Source: Acidobacteriota bacterium
Lineage (GTDB): Bacteria; Acidobacteriota; Terriglobia; Bryobacterales; JACQDG01
Direction of reading: 5' to 3'
NCBI GenBank assembly: GCA_016201195.1
Contig: JACQDI010001009.1
Location: 1 to 5,635, forward strand
DNA length: 5,635 nt
Shown one piece after another: positions 1 through 5,635 of this stretch. Numbering within the stretch: position 1 is the first letter of the stretch; every line of letters starts with the position of its first letter. The notes under the pieces are model-generated. The model did not search any database. It saw nothing but the letters and a program-made list of their open reading frames with translations, and was not told where the DNA came from. A program made the translations under genes and the position numbers.

Positions 1-569
1 CATGGATCTCGAATGACCCCTTCCAGCGCAGGCCTTACGACGACCCCAAGATCGAGAAGCCGCGGAACTGGTTCTGCTACCGCGAATATTCGGGAGACTT
101 CATCGTCGAGCAGGATTGCCACAACTTCGACGTGCTGCACTGGTTCCTCGGCTTGCCCACTCGCGCGGTCGGCTGGGGCGGGCGCAAGGTGCGCACCTCC
201 ATGGAGATCCTCGACCACCTGAGCCTGACCTTCGAGTTTCCCAACGGCATCCTGGCGAACTTCGAGGCCAACCAGCTCACCCCGCGCGGCTTCTCGAACG
301 TCGGCGAGCAGTTCACCGGCACCAAGGGGACCATCGCCACCTCGCGCAGCCAGATGGTGCACTACAAAGGGCCGAACGACGTGGAGACCATCAAGTCGCC
401 GCGCGACATTACCATGGACGCGATCGAGGACTTTCTCTCCCGCATCCTGAGCGGCAAAGTGGAGAACGTGGGGGTGCGGTCGGCCGAGAGCACGCTGATC
501 GCGATCCTCGGGCGCACGGCGATCTACACGGGGCGGGAGGCGAATTGGAACGACGTCGTGAACTCCTGA
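1..569 (+). CDS. Gfo/Idh/MocA family oxidoreductase, C-terminal part (5' end outside window)
   Basis: Only the last 188 residues are visible; the frame is open from base 3 to the TGA at 567-569, and the N-terminal Rossmann NAD(P)-binding domain lies upstream of the window. What remains is the alpha/beta substrate-binding domain. The segment EQDCHNFDVLHW (visible residues 36-47) matches the family's 'EQ-x-x-H-N-x-D-V-x-x-W' block, with His40 and Asp43 as likely active-site residues. Further on are the strand-rich TFEFPNGILANFEANQ and the 'F-x-G-T-K-G-T' turn typical of the sheet domain. Members oxidise or reduce sugars, inositols and related polyols, usually in the cytoplasm and sometimes exported; the missing N-terminus hides any signal peptide. 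The substrate cannot be deduced. The 3' end overlaps the next gene's likely TTG start by 25 bp, so the two are probably co-translated. Family assignment is confident, specificity unknown. Confidence 0.88.
   Translation, partial: WISNDPFQRRPYDDPKIEKPRNWFCYREYSGDFIVEQDCHNFDVLHWFLGLPTRAVGWGGRKVRTSMEILDHLSLTFEFPNGILANFEANQLTPRGFSNVGEQFTGTKGTIATSRSQMVHYKGPNDVETIKSPRDITMDAIEDFLSRILSGKVENVGVRSAESTLIAILGRTAIYTGREANWNDVVNS
536..540 (+). promoter_or_regulatory. Shine-Dalgarno deciding a TTG start for the receptor gene
   Basis: GGAGG sits four bases before the TTG at 545, inside the oxidoreductase coding region. It is the only good ribosome-binding site in the right frame just ahead of the hydrophobic leader, and it supports choosing TTG 545 over the in-frame GTG at 581, which would cut the signal peptide in half. 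Confidence 0.6.
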
Positions 570-3103
570 TCGCCCTGCTTGTGTTCCTGGCCGGGGCGAG
601 TTTCGCCCAGGAAAAGCCGGCTGACGCGGAAACAGCTTCCACCAAGCCCGAGGCGGAGAGCGCCAAACCTCTGCCCGAGACGGAGACAGTCTCCACCGGC
701 GCCAGTAAGCGTAACGAGAATACCTTCATCAGCCGCATCGACACGGGCGTGCTGAAAGACCTGAATGTCCGCCTCGGAGATTGGGTGACCATCGTCGAGC
801 CGGCGGTCGATCGCGGCCAGTACGCCACGGAGCACGGCCGGCCGCCCACCGAGCTGCTCTATCACAAGCCCACGCCGCTCTCGCGCTGGCACGGCAACGC
901 GTTTGAAGCCCACCAGAACAGCGTGTTCAACGCGCGGACGTTTTTCCAGGTCGGGCCGGTCCAGCCGTCACACCAGAATTCCTACGGGGCCAGCGCCGGC
1001 GGACGCCTGGATGAGAACAACGGGCTGAGCGTCGAGTTCGGGCAGAGCAAGATCCGCGGCATGGTGAACGGCAACGTGCTCGTGCCGCTGCCGTCGGAGC
1101 ACACGCCGCTCGCCACCGAGCCGCGCCTGCGCGCCATCGTCGAGCGCTTCCTGGCCGCCTATCCCAGCGTGCCCCCCAACCGGACCGACTTCGACGCCCG
1201 CGCGCTGAACACCAATTCCCCGCAGACCATCGACGAAACCCGCGGCGCCATCTCCGCCGACCACAAGCTGCGCGAGGGCTTGCGCCTCGCGTTTCAATTT
1301 TCGGCGCAGCACCAGTTTGTGAAGGCGTTCCAGTTAGTGGCCGGCCAGAACCCCGATACCGACGTCGGCTCCCAGACGGCAAAGCTCTCGCTGCTTCGGG
1401 AAAGCGCGCGCGGAACTTGGGACACGGGATTCGCTTTCCAGCGAGCGCGCTCCCAGCTCGTGCCCGAACCCAACGCGGCGGGGCCGTACATCAAGCTCGG
1501 CTACCAGCTCGAAGAGCTGGGGCCCAGCAGTGAGATTCCGATCGACCGCGCCCAGAACACGTTTCGCGTGGGATCCCAGGCGCTCCGGCTGCACGGTTCC
1601 CATCGGATCATTTTCGGCGGCGAGGTCTACCGCTACCAGTTGAACGGGATCGAGACGCGGAACCAGCGGCCCATCCTCACCTTTGGGAACAACTTCGGCC
1701 GCCTGGCGATCGACAACCTGCGGGCGGGGACGCCCAATCTTTACGAGATCAGCGTGGGCGAGCTGAGTCGCGGCTTCCGCAACTCGGCGTGGCAATTCTT
1801 TCTGGGCGACACCTGGCCTGTTACGCCGAAGCTCCAGGTGCAGCTTGGCCTTCGCTACGGCCTGGAGACCGCGCCCCACGAGGTCCGTGATCGGGCGCGC
1901 CTTGCCTATCACTGCGACTGTAATAACTTCAGCCCGGTGGCGGGGCTGGCCTACGCACTGCCGGATGGCTCCATCCTGCGGGCGAGCTACACCATCTCCT
2001 ACGGGGAGATCTACCCGGTCACCTACCAGCAGGCGCGCTTCAACCCGCCCGAGGTGGTCACCTACGTGGTGGCCAATCCCGACCTGGTCAACCCGCTGGC
2101 CGGCGTTCAAGCCGCCCGCAGCTCTCTGTTGCTGCTCGACAAGGACCTGGTCGCTCCGTACACGCACCAGTACAACTTTTCCTGGGACCGCCCGCTTGTG
2201 GCCGGCGTGCGCCTGCGCCTGGGCTACGTCGGCAGCCGCACCCTCAAGATTCCGATTCAACTGGCGACCAACCGGGCGCGGCCGGTACCGGGCATCCCGC
2301 TCACCACCGAAACGGTCAACGAGCGCCGGCCCGATCCGCGCTACTACGAGGTCTCCCGGGTCATCAACAACGGCATCGCCTACCTGGACGCGGCGCAGGC
2401 GGTCCTCGAGCTGCCGCGGGCGCGCGGCCTGCTGCTGCGCGGCTCCTACACCTTCAGCAAGGCCATCGACACCGGCGCCGACTACGCCCACATCGCCGCC
2501 AACCGCGACGCCACGCGCGGCCGCTCGCAATCCGAGGACGACATTTGGCGCGACAAGAAAGGCCTCAGCGACTTCGACGCCACCCACAGCCTGATGCTGC
2601 AATACGACTACCGGCTGCCGTCGATCCTGAAAGGCTGGGAACTGTCCGGTGCGACCCTGTTCAAGTCGGGCACGCCGCTGACGCTGTATATCGGCTCGGA
2701 CGCGCCGGGGTTCGGCAACGTGGACGGCAGCCCCTCCGACCGCCCGAACATTTTGGATCCCTCGATTCTGGGCCGCACGATTGACAACCCCAACACCGCG
2801 CCGCTCATCATGCGGCGCGACCGCTTCTCCTACATCACCCCGGGCGAGAAGCGCGGCAACCTCGGCCGGGGGACTTTTCGCAAGGACGATATCCGCAACT
2901 TCAACCTGGCGTTGCAGCGTGCCTTTCACCTGCTCGGCAACAACGACCGCACGCTCACCTTCCGCGCCGAGGCTTACAACGCCTCCAACCACCCGCAGTT
3001 CGACGAGCCCCAGCGCAACTACGGCTCCCCGGCCTTCGGTAAGATTACCAATACCCTGAACGACGGTCGCATCTTCCAGTTGGGGCTGCGGTTTCAGTTC
3101 TAA
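545..3103 (+). CDS. TonB-dependent outer-membrane receptor (Oar-like, acidobacterial type)
   Basis: A predicted outer-membrane beta-barrel of 852 residues that would import a substrate using TonB/ExbBD energy. With TTG 545 as start, the protein opens with a textbook Sec signal: charged MERRRE, hydrophobic LLIALLVFLAG, then ASFA before Gln22. An acidic Ala/Pro/Glu-rich linker follows (about 22-46), and ETVST near residues 47-51 could be a TonB box. Residues about 52-140 (with SKRNENTFISRID and NVRLGDWVTIV) sit where a plug belongs but lack an obvious canonical plug pattern. Barrel signatures follow: AWQFFLGDTWPV (415-426) with GLRYGLE just after, DFDATHSLMLQYDY (676-689), SGTPLTL (708-714) and a terminal FQLGLRFQF, the last Phe being the outer-membrane insertion signal. 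The only cysteines are Cys457 and Cys459 in HCDCNN. It overlaps the upstream gene by 25 bp and abuts the methyltransferase. Longer in-frame extensions upstream lie over the oxidoreductase and would bury the signal peptide. Substrate unknown, possibly a carbohydrate given the upstream dehydrogenase. Confidence 0.88.
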   Translation: MERRRELLIALLVFLAGASFAQEKPADAETASTKPEAESAKPLPETETVSTGASKRNENTFISRIDTGVLKDLNVRLGDWVTIVEPAVDRGQYATEHGRPPTELLYHKPTPLSRWHGNAFEAHQNSVFNARTFFQVGPVQPSHQNSYGASAGGRLDENNGLSVEFGQSKIRGMVNGNVLVPLPSEHTPLATEPRLRAIVERFLAAYPSVPPNRTDFDARALNTNSPQTIDETRGAISADHKLREGLRLAFQFSAQHQFVKAFQLVAGQNPDTDVGSQTAKLSLLRESARGTWDTGFAFQRARSQLVPEPNAAGPYIKLGYQLEELGPSSEIPIDRAQNTFRVGSQALRLHGSHRIIFGGEVYRYQLNGIETRNQRPILTFGNNFGRLAIDNLRAGTPNLYEISVGELSRGFRNSAWQFFLGDTWPVTPKLQVQLGLRYGLETAPHEVRDRARLAYHCDCNNFSPVAGLAYALPDGSILRASYTISYGEIYPVTYQQARFNPPEVVTYVVANPDLVNPLAGVQAARSSLLLLDKDLVAPYTHQYNFSWDRPLVAGVRLRLGYVGSRTLKIPIQLATNRARPVPGIPLTTETVNERRPDPRYYEVSRVINNGIAYLDAAQAVLELPRARGLLLRGSYTFSKAIDTGADYAHIAANRDATRGRSQSEDDIWRDKKGLSDFDATHSLMLQYDYRLPSILKGWELSGATLFKSGTPLTLYIGSDAPGFGNVDGSPSDRPNILDPSILGRTIDNPNTAPLIMRRDRFSYITPGEKRGNLGRGTFRKDDIRNFNLALQRAFHLLGNNDRTLTFRAEAYNASNHPQFDEPQRNYGSPAFGKITNTLNDGRIFQLGLRFQF

Positions 3104-4243
3104 ATGAGGATGGACATCGGCGAGATGGTGGTCCAGGCCAGGGCGTTTCAAGCCCGGCTGGATGCCGCCAAGGCGCGAATCCCCTCGGCCGGGTTCGAAT
3201 GGTATCCTTACGACTCATTCGGCAACCTGGCCCGCTTCGACGGCATCCTGAAACAAGAGCGGCGATTCTTGCTGGACCTTGCGGGCGACGATCCGGTTCT
3301 GGATGTAGGCTGCGCTGACGGCGCCTTGTCGTTCTTTCTGGAATCGCTCGGCCGCCGCGTGGTAGCGGTGGACTATGCCCCTGCCAACCACAACGACATG
3401 CGGGGCATCCGGGCGCTGCACCAGGAGCTGGGCTCGGCTGTGGAGATTCACGAGATCGATCTCGACGGGCCGTTCCGGCTGCCGCACGCCTGCTATGGCC
3501 TGGTGCTGCTGCTCGGCGTTCTCTATCACCTGAAGAACCCCATTTATGTGCTGGAGACCCTGGCCCGGCAGGCGCGATACTGTCTGCTCAGCACCCGGGT
3601 GGTCCGGATGACGCCGGACAAGCAGATCCGTTTCGACCGCGCGCCGATGGCCTACCTGCTCGAAGAGCGAGAAGCCAACGACGACCCCAGCAACTATTGG
3701 ATCTTCTCGGAGGCGGGATTGCGCCGGCTGCTGCGGCGAACCGCGTGGGAAATCTGCGATTGGATGACCACGCCTGACCTGTTGGACTCGGATCCGGTGA
3801 GTCCGCAGGGCGACGAGCGCGCGTTCTGCCTGCTCCAGAGCCGGCAGGGCGGTCCTGAATCCAACGCCCAATTGTTGGAAGGCTGGCACGAGCTGGAAGG
3901 GGGGAGCTGGCGATGGACGGAGCGGAGATTCGTGGTCGCTCTGAAAACTCCCGCCCCGGGCAGGCCGGCCACGCTGCGGCTGAAGTTCCTGCTGCCGCCT
4001 GAGTTGCTGGCCCGGCTGCACTCGGTGACTCTCAGCGCTACAGTCAACGGCGTGCCGCTGGCGCCCCAGACCTACACCGGGGCCGGGGACCAGATTTACG
4101 CACGAAGCGTTCCAGCCGCGGCGCTGGCCGCGGAAAGCGTGCGCGTGGAATTTCAATTGGACCGGGCCCTCGCGCCGGATGAGGCCGACCATCGGGAGCG
4201 CGGTCTGGTGGTCTCCTACGTGTGGCTCGAGGAAACTTCCTGA
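3104..4243 (+). CDS. Class I SAM-dependent methyltransferase with C-terminal beta-rich domain
   Basis: A 379-residue protein in two parts. The N-terminal part is a Rossmann-type SAM methyltransferase: WYPYDSFGN (33-41), a lead-in resembling CmoB-like and polysaccharide-associated methyltransferases; motif I VLDVGCADG (65-73), which binds SAM; VVAVDYA (86-92), with Asp90 as the likely ribose-binding acid; and LLLGVLYHLKNP (135-146), the motif IV/post-motif region. From about residue 258 a second domain begins with GWHELEGGSWRWTERRF, continues through alternating strands (LRLKFLLPP, VTLSATVNGVPL, VRVEFQLDRAL) and ends VSYVWLEE; it reads as a beta-sandwich, possibly for binding a glycan or anchoring. 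I recall similar tails on envelope-polysaccharide enzymes, but that is from memory. The ATG directly follows the receptor's TAA, and no good Shine-Dalgarno precedes it, so expression probably depends on coupling to the receptor. In-frame ATGs at 3110 and 3125 are alternative starts. Methyl acceptor unknown; no signal peptide, so presumably cytoplasmic. Confidence 0.85.
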   Translation: MRMDIGEMVVQARAFQARLDAAKARIPSAGFEWYPYDSFGNLARFDGILKQERRFLLDLAGDDPVLDVGCADGALSFFLESLGRRVVAVDYAPANHNDMRGIRALHQELGSAVEIHEIDLDGPFRLPHACYGLVLLLGVLYHLKNPIYVLETLARQARYCLLSTRVVRMTPDKQIRFDRAPMAYLLEEREANDDPSNYWIFSEAGLRRLLRRTAWEICDWMTTPDLLDSDPVSPQGDERAFCLLQSRQGGPESNAQLLEGWHELEGGSWRWTERRFVVALKTPAPGRPATLRLKFLLPPELLARLHSVTLSATVNGVPLAPQTYTGAGDQIYARSVPAAALAAESVRVEFQLDRALAPDEADHRERGLVVSYVWLEETS

Positions 4244-4260
4244 GCCGGGTTCTGTCTTTC
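4224..4260 (+). terminator. Probable intrinsic terminator of the oxidoreductase-receptor-methyltransferase operon
   Basis: GGCTC (4224-4228) pairs with GAGCC (4242-4246), and AGGA (4230-4233) pairs with TCCT (4238-4241), with one bulged G at 4229 and a four-base AACT loop. The stem includes the methyltransferase stop codon and is followed by GGGTTCTGTCTTTCTC, which is T-rich but interrupted. That makes a plausible though not perfect rho-independent terminator closing the operon. Confidence 0.55.
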
Positions 4261-4318
4261 TCACCAGCATCCGTAGCGGTCAGATTGAAACGGGCGCCAG
4301 GTCTTCGCTTCCGATTCT

Positions 4319-4322
4319 GAGG
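4319..4322 (+). promoter_or_regulatory. Shine-Dalgarno for the Uma2 gene
   Basis: GAGG lies four bases before the ATG at 4327. A second in-frame ATG at 4336 (giving a MEAKTQISVEEY start) is 13 bases from this site, a poor distance, so 4327 is preferred; the family's alignable region begins near the second Met, so the choice is not certain. Confidence 0.5.
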
Positions 4323-4326
4323 TAAG

Positions 4327-4839
4327 ATGAGAGTAATGGAAGCCAAAACCCAGATCTCCGTCGAGGAGTACCTCGAAACCAGCTTCGACGGCCCCGACTG
4401 CGATTACGTGGACGGGGAGATTGTGGAGAGAAACGTGGGAGAGAATCCTCACAGCAAGGCCCAGGTGAATCTCGTGGGCTTTTTTTTCAACTTGCCTAAG
4501 GAACTGTGCCTTCACGTACGCACGGAGCTCCGGATGCGGGTAGCTCTGAGGCGTTTCCGCATCGCCGACGTAGCGGTTTTCGCCGGAGAAGAGCCGGCGG
4601 AGTACGTACCCTCGTCGCCGCCCTTGGTTGCAATCGAGATACTGTCCCGAAAAGACCAGTACGCGGAGATCATGGCCAAGTTCGACGACTACCGGAACTG
4701 GGGTGTGGCCCACATCTGGTTCGTCGACCCCTGGCTGCGCCGGATTCATGTCTATGCCCCCGGCAGCCTGCAAGAAGTCACGGCCTTTCAGTTGCCGGAA
4801 TACGGGGTAGAGATCCCCGCCTCTGTCGTCTTCGAGTGA
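4327..4839 (+). CDS. Uma2 family (DUF820) putative restriction-like endonuclease
   Basis: At 170 residues this is slightly below the usual length for Uma2 proteins, which have a PD-(D/E)XK nuclease-type fold but mostly unknown function. Visible family blocks in order: ISVEEYLE (10-17); DYVDGEIVE (26-34), the 'Y-x-D/E-G-E' entry; RIADVAVFAG (78-87), with Asp81 in the position of the PD motif but Ala replacing the usual Pro; VAIEILSRKD (101-110), with Glu104 as the second acidic residue; MAKFDDYRNWGVAHIWFVDP (116-135), with Lys118 and the 'Y-x-x-x-G-V-x-x-x-W-x-V-D-P' signature; then RRIHVY. The catalytic set looks complete. No partner gene such as a methylase or antitoxin is adjacent. It follows a terminator, has its own ribosome-binding site, and by eye seems less GC-rich than its neighbours at the 5' end, consistent with an acquired single gene. 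A run of eight T residues and a terminator-like hairpin lie near codon 50. Confidence 0.88.
   Translation: MRVMEAKTQISVEEYLETSFDGPDCDYVDGEIVERNVGENPHSKAQVNLVGFFFNLPKELCLHVRTELRMRVALRRFRIADVAVFAGEEPAEYVPSSPPLVAIEILSRKDQYAEIMAKFDDYRNWGVAHIWFVDPWLRRIHVYAPGSLQEVTAFQLPEYGVEIPASVVFE
4456..4487 (+). terminator. Terminator-like hairpin plus T8 tract inside the Uma2 coding region
   Basis: GCCCA (4459-4463) pairs with TGGGC (4475-4479). The stem can be extended inward by G-C and G-T pairs with a bulged G at 4474, and outward by a G-T and two A-T pairs that use the first T residues. Eight consecutive T residues follow directly (4480-4487). The shape is that of an intrinsic terminator but the stem is short, so activity is uncertain. 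It lies about 150 bases into the gene. Confidence 0.35.
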
Positions 4840-4885
4840 GATCACCGGATGGCCCGCCAGAGAGCGGAGACCAGGTCGTCCCACT

Positions 4886-5110
4886 GACCAGCAGATGGTG
4901 GCGCGCTCCCAGGAGCAGGCGCTGGTTCGCACCCTCGCGACCCGTGAACAGTCCGGCCGCACCATGAAATGGGACGAGCAGATGGAGGCGAAGATCCAGG
5001 CGCTTACGCCGGAGCAAGTCAAAACGGCCTTCCGGCGTCACCTGGACCCGGCGGCGCTGTCGATCGTGAAGGCGGGAGATTTCCAGAAGGCTGGCGTATA
5101 CCAGAAGTAA
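4886..5110 (+). pseudogene. C-terminal remnant of an M16 (insulinase-like) zinc peptidase
   Basis: The frame running to the TAA at 5108-5110 reads like the extreme C-terminus of periplasmic or processing M16 peptidases. SQEQALVRTLATREQSGRT fits the final helix region, then WDEQMEAKIQALTPEQVKTA and FRRHLDPAALSIVKAGDF match the common ending 'E-x-x-I-x-A-L-T-P-E-Q-V-x-x-A-x-R-x-x-x-D-P-x-x-L-x-I-V-K-A-G-D-F'. Family members are about 420-950 residues long with an HxxEH zinc site near the N-terminus; none of that is present, because the Uma2 gene occupies the upstream DNA. There is an ATG at 4895 but no Shine-Dalgarno before it, so a functional 71-residue product is unlikely. The breakpoint lies somewhere between the Uma2 stop (4839) and about 4886. 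The remaining stretch has no internal stops, which suggests a fairly recent truncation. Confidence 0.7.
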
Positions 5111-5121
5111 GCATCAGGCCG

Positions 5122-5174
5122 CCTCAGCTTCCGCCGTCTGTCTCACGCAACGCGACCTCTTGCCATAGCTGAGG
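5122..5174. repeat. Alternative inverted repeat CCTCAGCT / AGCTGAGG
   Basis: CCTCAGCT (5122-5129) is the exact reverse complement of AGCTGAGG (5167-5174). The right half overlaps the arm of the 9-bp inverted repeat at 5151-5179, so in RNA the two stems could not form together. Eight bases with a 37-base gap could occur by chance in GC-rich DNA. Confidence 0.35.
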
Positions 5175-5179
5175 TCGCG
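5151..5179. repeat. Perfect 9-bp inverted repeat around the kinase promoter
   Basis: CGCGACCTC (5151-5159) and GAGGTCGCG (5171-5179) are perfect reverse complements separated by 11 bases (TTGCCATAGCT). No T tract follows, so it is a poor intrinsic terminator. The -35 element occupies the loop and the right arm lies in the promoter spacer, so a dimeric repressor or activator site is a reasonable reading; a folded end to the upstream transcript is the alternative. Confidence 0.6.
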
Positions 5180-5188
5180 GCGTAGAAT
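5160..5188 (+). promoter_or_regulatory. Sigma-70-like promoter for the kinase gene
   Basis: TTGCCA at 5160-5165 (one mismatch to TTGACA), a 17-bp spacer, and TAGAAT at 5183-5188 (one mismatch to TATAAT). Start of transcription would be expected around 5194-5197, which coincides with the GTG start codon at 5196 and predicts a leaderless or nearly leaderless mRNA. No Shine-Dalgarno is seen at a useful distance before the GTG. Confidence 0.6.
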
Positions 5189-5195
5189 ACCGTCG

Positions 5196-5635
<440 letters not shown>

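Noticed and set aside
116..544. In-frame upstream extension of the receptor over the oxidoreductase
   Set aside because: The extension reads as Arg/His/Gly-rich shadow sequence, and the same bases encode conserved Gfo/Idh motifs in another frame; it would also bury the signal peptide.
1334..3151. A 605-codon open frame on the minus strand opposite the receptor gene
   Set aside because: Its composition (Val, Arg, Gly, Ala, Gln-rich, no domain pattern) is that of a shadow frame opposite GC-rich codons, while the + strand has a clear receptor.
3215..4270. Long minus-strand open frame opposite the methyltransferase
   Set aside because: Low-complexity shadow translation without motifs; the + strand holds clear SAM-binding motifs.
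4285..4318. TTGAAA at 4285-4290 as a -35 box for Uma2
   Set aside because: No acceptable -10 hexamer lies 16-19 bases downstream (CTTCCG at the 17-bp position).
4261..5022. Minus-strand open frame of about 253 codons across Uma2 and the M16 remnant
   Set aside because: No family pattern seen, and it is antisense to a well-supported Uma2 gene and peptidase tail.

Overview
This is a GC-rich bacterial window. The family mix suggests Acidobacteriota: an Oar-like TonB-dependent receptor ending in a C-terminal phenylalanine, a Gfo/Idh/MocA oxidoreductase, an Uma2 nuclease, an M16 peptidase remnant, and a PknB-type kinase starting with a 'GTRLGPYEI' N-terminus. The taxonomic call is inference from family composition and recalled sequence style; no search was run. 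All real genes lie on the + strand.

Left block (1-4260), a probable operon. It opens with the C-terminal half of a Gfo/Idh/MocA-type NAD(P)-dependent oxidoreductase, whose start lies outside the window. An outer-membrane TonB-dependent receptor of about 852 residues follows. Its best start is a TTG at 545, inside the 3' end of the oxidoreductase gene, and this start restores a clean signal peptide. The receptor stop is directly abutted by the ATG of a class I SAM methyltransferase (TAAATG) that carries an extra C-terminal beta-rich domain. The overlaps imply one mRNA with translational coupling. A hairpin overlapping the methyltransferase stop, followed by a T-rich stretch, looks like the operon terminator. 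Together the genes suggest uptake and modification of a carbohydrate-like or envelope compound, but no substrate can be read from the sequence.

Middle block (4319-5110), an accessory patch. A solitary Uma2-family (PD-(D/E)XK-like) gene has its own Shine-Dalgarno sequence. Early in its coding region a hairpin runs directly into eight T residues, so it resembles an internal intrinsic terminator and is also a slippage site. Downstream is only the last 70-75 codons of an M16 (insulinase-like) zinc peptidase, with no catalytic domain: a remnant.

Right block (5111-5635). An 85-bp gap holds a perfect 9-bp inverted repeat whose loop and right arm overlap a good sigma-70-like promoter (TTGCCA, 17 bp, TAGAAT). 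The predicted transcription start falls on the GTG of a Ser/Thr protein kinase gene, suggesting a leaderless mRNA. The kinase runs off the window and has HHD in place of the catalytic-loop HRD motif.
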